Part shown: in pieces, positions 1 to 8,328 of the stretch
Position numbering within the stretch: the first letter of the stretch is position 1
Layout of the letters: each line of letters opens with the position of its first letter
Assembly: GCA_964486865.1 (NCBI GenBank)
Contig: CAZAOZ010000015.1
Location: forward strand, 1-61,601
Length of the DNA stretch: 61,601 nucleotides
Source: Ga0077527 sp964486865
GTDB taxonomy: Bacteria > Pseudomonadota > Gammaproteobacteria > Burkholderiales > SG8-41
Direction: 5' to 3'
Notes under the pieces: model-generated
The model's database searches: none
The model's input: the letters and a program-made list of their open reading frames with translations, nothing else
Told to the model about the DNA's origin: nothing
Program-made: the position numbers and the translations under genes

Positions 1-353
1 TGCTGCAGGTCGACGATCTCGCGCTCGCTGGAGCCGCTGATGAGGATCATCGGGAAGCAGTTGACGGTGGCATTGGACAGTGCGACCAGGCCGTTCAGGA
101 AGCCGGGAGCGGACACCGTCAGGCAGATGCCGGGCTTTTGCGTCAGGAAACCGGCGATGGCGGCGGCGTTGCCGGCGTTCTGCTCATGACGGAACGAAAT
201 CACGCGTATGCCGGCAGCCTGGGCCTTGCGGGTGAGGTCGGTGATCGGGATGCCCGGCAGGCCGAAGATGGTGTCGATGCCGTTCAATTTGAGGGCATCG
301 ATGACCAGATGAAAGCCGTCGGTCAGTTCCGGTGATTGCGTGTCAGTCGTCAT
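1..353 (-). CDS. oxc: Oxalyl-CoA decarboxylase, N-terminal part (cut by window edge)
   Basis: Thiamine-diphosphate enzyme that decarboxylates oxalyl-CoA to formyl-CoA in oxalate catabolism. The visible 117 residues begin MTTDTQSPEL and read as the N-terminal ThDP-binding (PYR) domain: an IFGLPGIP turn, the HEQNA segment with the conserved glutamate that activates ThDP, and the SAPGFLNGL stretch typical of oxalyl-CoA decarboxylases. The ATG at 353 is the natural start. The rest of the gene lies to the left of the window. Context supports the call: a formyl-CoA transferase gene and a Crp/Fnr-type regulator lie close by, and an activator-like palindrome with a good -10 lies upstream (491-533). 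Other ThDP enzymes of the same fold are possible from this fragment alone, but the neighbourhood makes Oxc by far the best fit. Confidence 0.9.
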   Translation of the reverse strand, partial: MTTDTQSPELTDGFHLVIDALKLNGIDTIFGLPGIPITDLTRKAQAAGIRVISFRHEQNAGNAAAIAGFLTQKPGICLTVSAPGFLNGLVALSNATVNCFPMILISGSSEREIVDLQ

Positions 354-490
354 GTCGGGATGCCTCGCGTTCCTGCCGTCAATTGAACAAGGTTTTTTGT
401 ATATCTGCCATGGGAGGCAGGCCGGGCCGGGTTTTCTCGATTCGGGGCGGATCCGGGCCACCGGAATCTGGCTTTGATTCACTGGGGCGT

Positions 491-533
491 ATCATAGGGG
501 ACGGCATGCAGAGACACTCTTGACCCCGGTCAA
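491..533 (-). promoter_or_regulatory. Candidate activator-dependent promoter of oxc
   Basis: The palindrome TTGACCCCGGTCAA (520-533) is a TTGAC-N4-GTCAA box of the FNR/DNR type. Read on the minus strand it is followed after 23 nt by TATGAT (496 down to 491), a 5/6 match to the sigma-70 -10. This places the box centre at about -42.5, close to the class II position used by Crp/Fnr activators. The implied start near 484 leaves a leader of about 131 nt. The same box occurs in front of frc. Confidence 0.65.
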
Positions 534-623
534 CTTTTGCGCCGGAGCGATTCATTGCCCCTGCCCTCAAAGGGTATTGCAACGCATCAAACACCGCTGC
601 GTTGCCCGCGCCGCTTGAGGCGG

Positions 624-1232
624 TCAGATTTTGCCGCGCCGCTTGAGGCGGCTCAGCGTTTCCGGTGACAGATTCAGATAAGAGGCCAGTTCTTTTTTCG
701 GCAGCCGCTCGGCGAGTTCCGTGTGTTTACGCATGAAGCGCTGCACCCGTCCCGGCGCATTGAGCAGATGCAGGGTGATGGTGTGCGCCATGACTTCACT
801 CATCAGCTTCATCACTTCAAGCTCGAACTCGCTCTTGATTTTGGCGTGCCGCTCGAGGAACGCAGCCCACTGCAGCATCGACAGCTGGGCGGCGCGCACG
901 CGCGTGACCGCGCGTATGGAATACGGCATGGGCGTCTTCAGGCGCCATGCGGCGTAGCTGGTGTCGATGTCGCTTTCGGCGGCAAAACGCAGAATCATTT
1001 CCTTGCCCTGCGCATTGGAAACGGTGCGTTTCAAAATGCCGTCGATGATGAAATATTGCTCCATGGCGTGCGTGCCCTGGAGTTCCAGGGTTTCGCCCTT
1101 GGCATAGTCGATGATTTCCAGCAATGGCTCGAATTCATTCCACTGCGCCGCGCCGAGGCTTTTCAAAACCATGTTTTGCCGCAATTGCAGGCGTATGATT
1201 TTGGATTGGGGATGCAGCGCAAGCTGGGTCAT
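624..1232 (-). CDS. Crp/Fnr-family transcriptional regulator, probable oxalate-gene regulator
   Basis: 202-residue regulator with an N-terminal cyclic-nucleotide-binding-type beta-barrel (about residues 25-120), a long dimerisation helix, and a C-terminal winged HTH whose recognition helix reads PETLSRLKR (E191, S194, R195). The E-x-x-S-R pattern is that of FNR-type proteins, which read TTGA half-sites. This matches the TTGAC-N4-GTCAA boxes on both sides of the gene. The protein has no cysteine, so it cannot carry an FNR-type Fe-S cluster, and I do not see the Arg-Ser cAMP-phosphate contact of CRP; its effector is unknown. It lies between oxc and frc and is divergent from frc, so it is the likely regulator of both. 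ATG at 1232 is the only sensible start. Confidence 0.85.
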   Translation of the reverse strand: MTQLALHPQSKIIRLQLRQNMVLKSLGAAQWNEFEPLLEIIDYAKGETLELQGTHAMEQYFIIDGILKRTVSNAQGKEMILRFAAESDIDTSYAAWRLKTPMPYSIRAVTRVRAAQLSMLQWAAFLERHAKIKSEFELEVMKLMSEVMAHTITLHLLNAPGRVQRFMRKHTELAERLPKKELASYLNLSPETLSRLKRRGKI

Positions 1233-1304
1233 GGTCGTCGGCTGTAGGCAGGGGGTTGGATTTTATAACCATGTGTTTATTAAGTAAATTTTTGGAGTGG
1301 AATC

Positions 1305-1346
1305 TTGACTCCGGTCAAGGCCGGGGTGGCGGCCATTACCTATAGT
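1305..1346 (+). promoter_or_regulatory. Candidate class II promoter of frc (TTGAC-N4-GTCAA box plus -10)
   Basis: The palindrome TTGACTCCGGTCAA occupies 1305-1318. Exactly 22 nt later is TATAGT (1341-1346), a 5/6 match to TATAAT. With a start at about 1353 the box is centred at -41.5, the canonical class II position for Crp/Fnr activators. The leader to the frc ATG is about 129 nt, similar to that of oxc. The box is also 73 bp upstream of the divergent regulator gene, so autoregulation is possible. Confidence 0.7.
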
Positions 1347-1481
1347 TGCGCCCTCTCTCCGGCACATGATGGGGAGGCGCGTAACCGCATTTGAATATCG
1401 CGGACGGCCGCATCGCGGCGCGCGCAACGGGCAGGCAGCCTTTCTTCTGCCGCAGAAATTTTGGAGTTTTTGGAGATCAGA

Positions 1482-2750
1482 ATGGAAGCTTTAAAGGGTG
1501 TTCGGATTCTTGACATGACCCACGTGCAGGCGGGCCCCACCTGCTCGCAACTGCTGGCGTGGATGGGCGCTGATGTCATCAAGCTCGAGCCGCCGCAGGG
1601 CGACGCGACGCGCGGCCAGTTGCGCGACGTGCCGAACGCCGACAGCCTGTATTTCACGATGCTCAACTGCAACAAGCGGTCGATTACCGTCAACATGAAG
1701 AGCGGTGAGGGCAAGGCGGTGTTCATCGATTTGCTCAAAAAATGCGACATCATCATGGAGAATTTCGGGCCCGGCGTGCTCGATCGTTTCGGCTTTACCT
1801 GGGAAAAAATCCACGAAATCAATCCGAAGATCGTCATGGGTTCGATCAAGGGCTTCGGTTCGAGCGGACCGTATGCCGAATTCAAGGCTTATGAGAACGT
1901 GGCCCAGGCCATGGGCGGCGCCATGAGCACCACCGGCATGCCCGATGGCCCGCCGTTTGTCACCGGCGCGCAGATCGGCGACTCGGGCACGGGGCTCCAT
2001 CTGGCGATCGGCCTGCTGGCGGCGCTGCACCAGGCGGACCGCACCGGCCAGGGGCAATACGTCGAAGTGGCGATGATGGACGGGGTGATGAATCTGTGCC
2101 GGGTCAAGTGGCGCGACCATCAGCGGCTGACCCGGCAGGCGCTGGCGGAATACTCGGTGCCGACCTACCAGAACATGGGTGATGTGCCGCGCGCCGGCAA
2201 CGATTCCGGCGGCGGCCAGCTGGGCAACGCGATTCATTGCAAGCCGCACGGCGCAAACGACTGGCTCTACATCGTGGTGCAGGAGGCGGTCTGGGATGCG
2301 CTGGCCAAACGCATCGGGCCCGATCTCGGCATGCCGGATCTGGCGACTGATCCCAAATTCGCGACCATCAGCGAGCGCCGCAAGAACCAGCCGTTGATGT
2401 GGACCCTGATCACCAAGTTCGCGGAGAAATACACCAAGCGCGAATTCATGGCCATCCTCAACCCTCTGGATGTGCCGTGCGGACCGATCATGTCCACCGA
2501 AGATCTCGCCAACGACGAGCATATCCGCGGCCGCGACATGTATGTCGAACTCGATCATCCGCAGCGCGGCAAGTGGTGGAACGTCGGCATGCCGATCAAG
2601 CTGTCGGCCTCGCCTGCGGTCATCAGGCGTTCCCCGCTGCTCGGCGAGCACACCGACGAGGTGCTGAAGGATGTGCTCGGCTATGCGGAAGACAAGGTCG
2701 CCCAGCTCAAGACTGCGGGCGCGTTCAGTCTGCCGCCCAAGAAAAAATAA
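1482..2750 (+). CDS. frc: Formyl-CoA:oxalate CoA-transferase
   Basis: Class III CoA-transferase of 422 residues that moves CoA from formyl-CoA to oxalate, giving formate and the oxalyl-CoA used by Oxc. The N-terminus has the family signature THVQAGP, followed by DSLYFTMLNCNKRSI and ENFGPG, all shared with Oxalobacter-type Frc. The catalytic aspartate is expected in QIGDSGTG (D167). The C-terminal PLLGEHTDEVL motif is present and length is normal. I place the start at ATG 1482 because GGAG at 1472-1475 is correctly spaced. An in-frame TTG at 1461 would add seven residues without homology. The gene is followed after 33 bp by a formyltransferase-fold gene, which is probably co-transcribed. Confidence 0.93.
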   Translation: MEALKGVRILDMTHVQAGPTCSQLLAWMGADVIKLEPPQGDATRGQLRDVPNADSLYFTMLNCNKRSITVNMKSGEGKAVFIDLLKKCDIIMENFGPGVLDRFGFTWEKIHEINPKIVMGSIKGFGSSGPYAEFKAYENVAQAMGGAMSTTGMPDGPPFVTGAQIGDSGTGLHLAIGLLAALHQADRTGQGQYVEVAMMDGVMNLCRVKWRDHQRLTRQALAEYSVPTYQNMGDVPRAGNDSGGGQLGNAIHCKPHGANDWLYIVVQEAVWDALAKRIGPDLGMPDLATDPKFATISERRKNQPLMWTLITKFAEKYTKREFMAILNPLDVPCGPIMSTEDLANDEHIRGRDMYVELDHPQRGKWWNVGMPIKLSASPAVIRRSPLLGEHTDEVLKDVLGYAEDKVAQLKTAGAFSLPPKKK

Positions 2751-2783
2751 CTGCGCGTCCAGAACGACCACAAAGGATCACTC

Positions 2784-3716
2784 ATGAAAATCGCCATCAT
2801 TGGACAGCAAGATTTTGGTAAAGAAGTGCTCGAGGCCTTCCTTGCGCGCAAGGACGAAGTCGCCGGCGTGTTCTGCGCGCCGGAGAAGCCGGGCGCAAAA
2901 CCCGATCCCTTGCGCACCGCGGCTGAAGAGCGCGGACTGAAGGTGTTCCAGTTTTCGTCCCTGCGGGTGCCGGAAGCGCACGACGCGCTGAAATCGCTGC
3001 ATGTCGATCTCGGTGTGATGGCCTACGTGCTGCAGTTCGCACCCGATACTTTCACGCATCTGCCGCGGCTGGGCACCATTCAGTTTCATCCTTCGCTGCT
3101 GCCGAAATACCGCGGGCCTTCGTCGATCAACTGGCCGATCATCCGCGGCGATACCAAAACCGGGCTGACCATCTTCCGGCCGAATGAAGGCCTCGACGAA
3201 GGTCCGGTGATCCTGCAGAAACACTGTGACATAGATCCCGACGAAACCATCGGCGAGCTGTACTTCAACAAGCTGTTCCCGATGGGCGTCAAGGCCATGA
3301 TCGAGGCTGCTGATCTGGTGCTAGCCGGCAAACATACGGAGACGGTGCAGGACGAATCCGCGGCGAGTTACGAAGGCTGGTGCCGCGCCGGCGAAGCCCA
3401 TATTCAGTGGGCGAGCCACGTTGATTTTGTTTACAACGTGATTCGCGGCACCAATCCGGCGCCGGGGGCGTGGACCACGCTGAACGGCAAGAAGGTGCAG
3501 ATTTTTGATGCCCGCAAGCATCTGTTCCGCAAATTTGGCGATGTTCCGGGCAAGATCGGCGAGGTCGCCGAGGTAACCGACAGCAGCTTCAAGGTCACCG
3601 CGCAGGGCGGCGTCATCGAAGTGCTGCGTGCGCGTGGCGAGGATGGCAAAAAGCTGTCCGGGGGTGATTTTGCGCGCGCACAGGGTCTCGCCAAGGGCGC
3701 GTTGCTGGGAACCTGA
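2784..3716 (+). CDS. 10-formyltetrahydrofolate hydrolase/formyltransferase-like protein
   Basis: 310-residue protein of the methionyl-tRNA formyltransferase fold. It is closer in detail to the N-terminal hydrolase domain of 10-formyl-THF dehydrogenase (FDH/ALDH1L) than to Fmt: it starts MKIAIIGQQDFGKEV, carries the catalytic pair in FHPSLLPKYRG (H102) and EGLDEGP (D138), and has a C-terminal OB-like region with NVIRGTNPAPGAWT. It lacks the dehydrogenase domain. It follows frc directly in the same orientation, and a strong terminator follows it. I infer a role in handling formyl groups at the folate/formate branch during oxalate use. A true second Fmt is the alternative. Confidence 0.75.
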   Translation: MKIAIIGQQDFGKEVLEAFLARKDEVAGVFCAPEKPGAKPDPLRTAAEERGLKVFQFSSLRVPEAHDALKSLHVDLGVMAYVLQFAPDTFTHLPRLGTIQFHPSLLPKYRGPSSINWPIIRGDTKTGLTIFRPNEGLDEGPVILQKHCDIDPDETIGELYFNKLFPMGVKAMIEAADLVLAGKHTETVQDESAASYEGWCRAGEAHIQWASHVDFVYNVIRGTNPAPGAWTTLNGKKVQIFDARKHLFRKFGDVPGKIGEVAEVTDSSFKVTAQGGVIEVLRARGEDGKKLSGGDFARAQGLAKGALLGT

Positions 3717-4022
3717 CCGATCGCGGCGACAGTTGTCGGCAGGGCCACGCCGCGGCGTGGCCCTGCGCTTTTGTATAACTAATTGATTATTAAGTAATTT
3801 ATAAAATTTCTCGCCGGCTACCGGATTGCCGGTGCAGAGGCTGCGCGTTCATCGGTGCCGCAGTGCCGGCCGTCGGAAGCATCCCTGGCGAGGGTGGCGT
3901 TTGACACCCTAAAGGCCAAAAAAGCCCAAATCAGCCAGGCAGATATCGTAAAATTCGTGTGAAGCATCGTCGTTAAGCCATTCACCGGAAACAAAAAAAT
4001 ACCGCGAACGGGCGCGCAAGGG
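3717..4022. other. Intergenic region between oxalate and signalling operons
   Basis: It contains the frc-operon terminator (3740-3765) and an AT-rich stretch around 3777-3812. That stretch shares the 11-mer TTATTAAGTAA (3787-3797) with the regulator/frc intergenic region (1277-1287). No gene is apparent. The promoter of the signalling operon should lie here, but I could not fix convincing -35/-10 elements. Confidence 0.5.
3740..3774 (+). terminator. Rho-independent terminator after the frc operon
   Basis: A perfect 13-bp inverted repeat (left arm CAGGGCCACGCCG, 3740-3752; right arm 3753-3765) is followed by CGCTTTTG. It lies 23 bp after the stop of the formyltransferase-like gene. Confidence 0.8.
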
Positions 4023-6575
4023 ATGAAAAAACTGGGGTTTTGGAAAGCTGACTGGTTTACCGGGTTGATCGTCGTCGCCGTCATGCTGGTGGCGTCGCGG
4101 GGCGACCTGATCCAGAGCTTGGAGCGCAAGGCCTACGATCTTGGTGTCCAGGCGGTGTCACGCGTGCCTTCCGATCGCATCGCGGTCATAGCCATCGACG
4201 ATTCCAGCATTGCCAATATCGGGCGCTGGCCGTGGTCGCGTGATGTGCAGGCGCGCATGATCGACTTGCTGGGCGGCGCCAGGGCCAAGGTCGTCGCCAA
4301 CACCTCGTTTTTCTTCGAACCGCAGCGGGACGCCGGTCTTGTTTACATCGAAAAGTTGCTGGCGATGCAGAAGGAGCTTCCGCCGGGCGCCGTGAACGAC
4401 GCAACCGAGAGCATGGGTGCCCTGCTGGCGGAGGCGGAGATTGCCCTCAATACCGACCGCAAGCTGGCTGACAGCATCAAGCGCGCCGGCAATGTCGTGC
4501 TGCCGCTGGTGTTCCAGCAATTGGCCGAGCCAAGGGGCAAACCCGACAAGGTGCTGCCGGATTATGTGACGGCCAATGCGCTGGTCATGCCGTCCGGCAC
4601 GGACAATTTGCCGCCGCCCGGCGTATTTCCGCTGATCCCCATTGATGTCATCGGCAGCGCGGTGTCCGGCATTGGTCACCTGAACGCGGATAACGATGTG
4701 GACGGCGCAGTGCGCGCCGAGCCGCTGCTGGTGCGTTATTACGACAAGGCCTATCCCGCGCTGTCGGTGCTGATCGCCGCCCGCAGCCTGAATCTCGGCG
4801 TCGCCGACATCAAGCCGGCATGGGGTGAGGCACTGCATCTCGGCAAACTGCGGGTACGCACGGATGCCGAATTGCGCATGCATACTTTTTTCTACGCTGA
4901 TCGTGACGGGCGTTCGTCGTTTCCGGTTGATTCGTTTTTTGACGTGCTGAGCGGCAAAGTGCCTGCGGCCAAATATCAGGACAAGATCGTGCTGATCGGC
5001 GCGACTGCCGCCGGACTCGGCGCGGCGCAAGTCACACCGCTGTCGCCGGCGACCGCTCCGGTACTGACGCTGGCGCATACCGTATCGAGCATCCTTGGCG
5101 AGCATTTCTTCGTCACGCCGTCGTGGGGCATCTGGGTGCAGATCGGCGTGTTTCTTGCCGTGGCGCTGTACATCATTCTCGCGCTGCCGCGGTTGCGCGC
5201 CGGGGTGGCTGCCTGGATCAGCCTCGGCATCGCCGCCGCGCTGATCGGCGCGCACTTCGGTCTGATGGTGAGCCAGTTGACATGGATTCCGCTGATGGCT
5301 TCGGCGGCACTGCTGGCCGTGGGCTACGGCGCGCTGACCACCAAGCGCTTCCTGGTAACCGAACGCGGCAAGGAAAAATCCGATGCCGAATCCGCCGAGT
5401 CCAACCGCATGCTCGGCATCGCCTACCAGGCGCAGGGACAGCTGGATCTCGCGTGGGACAAATTCCGCCAGTGCCCGCTGGCAGATCCGTTGATGGAAAA
5501 TCTCTATGCCCTGGCGCTGGATTTCGAGCGCAAGCGCCAGTTCAACAAGGCGGAATCGGTATTCGGTTACATGGCCGGGTTCAACCCGAAGTTCCGCGAC
5601 CTTGAGCAGCGCCTGACCCGCGCCAAGGCGCTGTCGGAGACCGTCATACTGGGTGGTACGCAGGGCCACCCCGGCGGGACCATGATGCTGCCCGGCGGCG
5701 GCATGGAAAAGCCGATGCTCGGCCGCTACCAGATCGAGAAGGAACTGGGCAAGGGCGCGATGGGCGTGGTTTATCTCGGCAAGGATCCGAAAATCGGCAG
5801 GGTGGTGGCGATCAAGACCATGGCGTTGTCGCAGGAGTTCGAGGGTGACGAACTGACCGAGGTCAAGGAACGGTTTTTCCGCGAAGCCGAGACGGCGGGG
5901 CGCCTGACCCATCCCAATATCGTTACCATCTATGACGCGGGCGAAGAGCACGACCTGGCTTATATCGCGATGGAATTCCTGAAGGGCCGCGATCTGGTGC
6001 AGTTCACCAAGAAAGATGCGTTGCTGCCGGTGCCGCTGGTGCTGTCGATTATCGCGCGCGTCAGCGAGGCCCTGGGTTATGCGCATGCGCAGAACGTCGT
6101 GCATCGCGACATCAAGCCGGCGAACATCATGTACGAGCCGGAAAGCGACACGGCGAAAGTGACGGACTTCGGCATCGCCCGGATCACCGATTCGTCCAAG
6201 ACCAAGACCGGCATGGTGCTGGGAACACCGTCCTACATGTCGCCGGAACAGCTTGCCGGCAAGAAAGTTGAGGGACGCTCCGACCTGTTTTCGCTGGCTG
6301 TGACCCTGTTCCAGATGTTAAGCGGCAGCCTGCCATTTCAGGGGGATTCCATGGCGCAATTGATGTTCAAGATCGCGAACGAACCCCATGTGGATATCCG
6401 CACGGTGAATCCCGGCTTGCCTGCCTGCGTGGCGGCCATCATCAATAAGGGCCTTGCCAAGGATCCGGACCAGCGTTACCAGAGTGGCGAGCAGATGGCC
6501 AAGGCCATCCGGCTTTGCCTGGGTACGCTTGCTGCAGTACCGCATGCGCCGGCGCCAGCGCCCGGAACGCCATGA
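4023..6575 (+). CDS. CHASE2-domain Ser/Thr protein kinase (transmembrane sensor kinase)
   Basis: 850-residue Hanks-type kinase. An N-terminal membrane segment (about 10-25) leads into a large extracytoplasmic CHASE2 sensor (about 30-340; IAVIAIDDSSI and GRWPWSR are typical). Then come closely spaced transmembrane helices (about 360-440), a short helical TPR-like linker (about 460-545), and a kinase domain (about 567-830). The kinase is intact: glycine loop GKGAMGVVYLG, K598 in AIK, D696 in HRDIKPAN, D715 in DFG, and the GTPSYMSPEQ activation segment. The stop overlaps the start of the PP2C gene (ATGA), so kinase and phosphatase are translationally coupled. It heads a seven-gene operon. The signal sensed by CHASE2 is unknown. 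Confidence 0.93.
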   Translation: MKKLGFWKADWFTGLIVVAVMLVASRGDLIQSLERKAYDLGVQAVSRVPSDRIAVIAIDDSSIANIGRWPWSRDVQARMIDLLGGARAKVVANTSFFFEPQRDAGLVYIEKLLAMQKELPPGAVNDATESMGALLAEAEIALNTDRKLADSIKRAGNVVLPLVFQQLAEPRGKPDKVLPDYVTANALVMPSGTDNLPPPGVFPLIPIDVIGSAVSGIGHLNADNDVDGAVRAEPLLVRYYDKAYPALSVLIAARSLNLGVADIKPAWGEALHLGKLRVRTDAELRMHTFFYADRDGRSSFPVDSFFDVLSGKVPAAKYQDKIVLIGATAAGLGAAQVTPLSPATAPVLTLAHTVSSILGEHFFVTPSWGIWVQIGVFLAVALYIILALPRLRAGVAAWISLGIAAALIGAHFGLMVSQLTWIPLMASAALLAVGYGALTTKRFLVTERGKEKSDAESAESNRMLGIAYQAQGQLDLAWDKFRQCPLADPLMENLYALALDFERKRQFNKAESVFGYMAGFNPKFRDLEQRLTRAKALSETVILGGTQGHPGGTMMLPGGGMEKPMLGRYQIEKELGKGAMGVVYLGKDPKIGRVVAIKTMALSQEFEGDELTEVKERFFREAETAGRLTHPNIVTIYDAGEEHDLAYIAMEFLKGRDLVQFTKKDALLPVPLVLSIIARVSEALGYAHAQNVVHRDIKPANIMYEPESDTAKVTDFGIARITDSSKTKTGMVLGTPSYMSPEQLAGKKVEGRSDLFSLAVTLFQMLSGSLPFQGDSMAQLMFKIANEPHVDIRTVNPGLPACVAAIINKGLAKDPDQRYQSGEQMAKAIRLCLGTLAAVPHAPAPAPGTP

Positions 6576-7387
6576 TGAACGATTTGTCGAATATGATCGA
6601 AATCACCACCGCAACCCATTCCGGGATGGTGCGCTCGCACAATGAAGACAGCATCGCCGCGGATGCCGCGGCAGGGCTGGCGGTGCTGGCCGACGGCATG
6701 GGCGGGTACAATGCCGGAGAAGTGGCCAGCGGCATTGCGGTGGCGATGATCAGCACTGACCTGAAAAAGGCACTGGCCGAGCACGACGGCGAGCTGGATG
6801 CGGCAACTGCGGAACGACTGGTGGGTGAGCATGCGGTGCGCGCCAACAATGCCATTTACCGGGCATCACAAACCCAGCCGCAGTATGCGGGCATGGGCAC
6901 GACACTGGTGGTGGCGCTCTGGCACGACAACAACATTGTTGTAGGCCATATCGGCGACTCCCGTCTCTACCGCATGCGCGCCAGCAAGCTGGAGCAGGTG
7001 ACGCGTGACCATTCGCTGCTGCAGGAGCAGATCGACAGCGGCCTGATTACCAAGGAACAGGCGCGGCATTCGCAGAACAAGAATCTGGTGACCCGTGCGG
7101 TGGGCATAGACCCCGATGTGGAAGCCGAAGTACACAGCTACCCGGTGCAGGTGGGCGACATCTACCTGCTGTGCTCGGACGGTCTTAACGACATGGTGAC
7201 GGATGGAGACATGGAGTTGACGCTGTCGTCGCTGCAGGCCAATCTGCCGCTGGCGGCGGCGCAGCTCGTGCAGCAGGCTAACGACAATGGCGGGCGGGAT
7301 AATGTTTCGGTTATTCTGGTGCGTGTGCTGAAGGATTTCTCCGCCCGCACCGGACTGGTTGATCGGTTGAGGTCTTGGTTCAAATAA
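6572..7387 (+). CDS. PP2C-family Ser/Thr protein phosphatase
   Basis: 271-residue Mn/Mg-dependent phosphatase of the PrpC/Stp type, which should reverse phosphorylation by the upstream kinase. The metal-binding and catalytic motifs are present in order: RSHNEDS, ADGMGGYNAGE, GMGTTLV, GHIGDSRLYR, LLCSDGLNDMV and GGRDNVSVI. There is no membrane segment, so it is cytoplasmic. I chose the ATG at 6572, which overlaps the kinase stop; a second in-frame ATG follows immediately at 6575. Kinase-phosphatase coupling followed by an FHA gene is a common bacterial signalling arrangement. Confidence 0.93.
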   Translation: MMNDLSNMIEITTATHSGMVRSHNEDSIAADAAAGLAVLADGMGGYNAGEVASGIAVAMISTDLKKALAEHDGELDAATAERLVGEHAVRANNAIYRASQTQPQYAGMGTTLVVALWHDNNIVVGHIGDSRLYRMRASKLEQVTRDHSLLQEQIDSGLITKEQARHSQNKNLVTRAVGIDPDVEAEVHSYPVQVGDIYLLCSDGLNDMVTDGDMELTLSSLQANLPLAAAQLVQQANDNGGRDNVSVILVRVLKDFSARTGLVDRLRSWFK

Positions 7388-7419
7388 GCCTGGTTCAGCT
7401 AAGTAACGAGGATACTATT

Positions 7420-8235
7420 ATGGCGAAGTTGATACTTTCACTTGACGGTTCCGTGATCCGCGAAGTGCCGCTCGACAAAGAGCGCATCATGATCGGACGC
7501 AAGGCCTCCAATGATATCCAGATCGAGAATCTGGCGGTCAGCGGCGAGCACGCCTGCATCGTCACGATTCTGAACGATTCGTTCCTCGAGGACATGGGCT
7601 CGACCAACGGCACGCTGGTCAATGGCAATCCGATCAAAAAGCACATCCTGCAGAGCAATGATGTGATCGAGATCGGCAAATACAAACTCAAGTATGTGGC
7701 CGGCGCTCCGGCCGCGGCCGCCGGCGCGGGCGGTGGAGATGATTTCGAAAAAACCATGATTCTGCGGGCGCCGCCGAAACCGGCAGCCGCTGCAGCTGCA
7801 GCGCCGAAGCCGGCAGCTCCTGCGCCGACGCCGGCAGCACCGGCGCCGTCAACACCTCCGCCGACACCCAAACCGGCGCCTCCGACGCCCAAACCGGTGC
7901 AGGCGGCGGCACCAGCAACCGTAACTGCCGCGGCTGCCGCTCCTGCCACGCCGAAACCCGGCGCGGGGAACCCGCTGGCCGCCGTGCAGATATTGACCGG
8001 ACCCAGCGCAGGCAAGGAACTGGAGTTGACGAAAAACCTGACAACACTGGGCAAGCCGGGGCTGCAGGTTGCCGTGATTACCCGGCGTCCGCAGGGTTAT
8101 TTCATCACGCATGTCGAAGGCGCCAAATTTCCGGTGATCAACGGCAAGATGATCGATGCGCAGGCGCAACCGCTGCAGGATCATGATGTAGTTGAGCTGG
8201 CCGGCGTCAAAATGGAGTTTTTCATCAAAAGGTAA
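7420..8235 (+). CDS. FHA-domain protein with Pro/Ala-rich linker and second degenerate FHA-like domain
   Basis: 271-residue phosphothreonine-reader candidate. Residues about 1-95 form a classical FHA domain: MIGRKASNDIQI, the SGEH strand and DMGSTNGTLVNG contain the expected Arg, Ser-x-x-His and Asn residues. Residues about 120-180 are a low-complexity Pro/Ala linker. The C-terminal part (about 185-271) looks like a second FHA beta-sandwich (LTGPSAGKELEL, VVELAGVKMEFFI) but lacks the phosphopeptide-binding residues. ATG 7420 with an upstream GAGGA is preferred. By context it is probably the substrate or adaptor of the kinase/PP2C pair. Confidence 0.88.
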   Translation: MAKLILSLDGSVIREVPLDKERIMIGRKASNDIQIENLAVSGEHACIVTILNDSFLEDMGSTNGTLVNGNPIKKHILQSNDVIEIGKYKLKYVAGAPAAAAGAGGGDDFEKTMILRAPPKPAAAAAAAPKPAAPAPTPAAPAPSTPPPTPKPAPPTPKPVQAAAPATVTAAAAAPATPKPGAGNPLAAVQILTGPSAGKELELTKNLTTLGKPGLQVAVITRRPQGYFITHVEGAKFPVINGKMIDAQAQPLQDHDVVELAGVKMEFFIKR

Positions 8236-8328
8236 TGCATTGGCGCATGATCCCGGATCCGCTGGCGCATGCCGGGAATCATGGTGCGTCCGGACGACGC
8301 GACGCGGGACGCTGATTAGGAAATCAGG

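Noticed and set aside
379..594. 71-codon minus-strand frame between oxc and the regulator
   Set aside because: It overlaps the putative oxc promoter and operator, has no ribosome site and no family resemblance.
4158..6104. 648-codon open frame on the minus strand over the CHASE2 kinase
   Set aside because: It is the antisense shadow of a high-GC gene with a complete kinase domain; the translation is His/Arg/Gln-rich with no domain.
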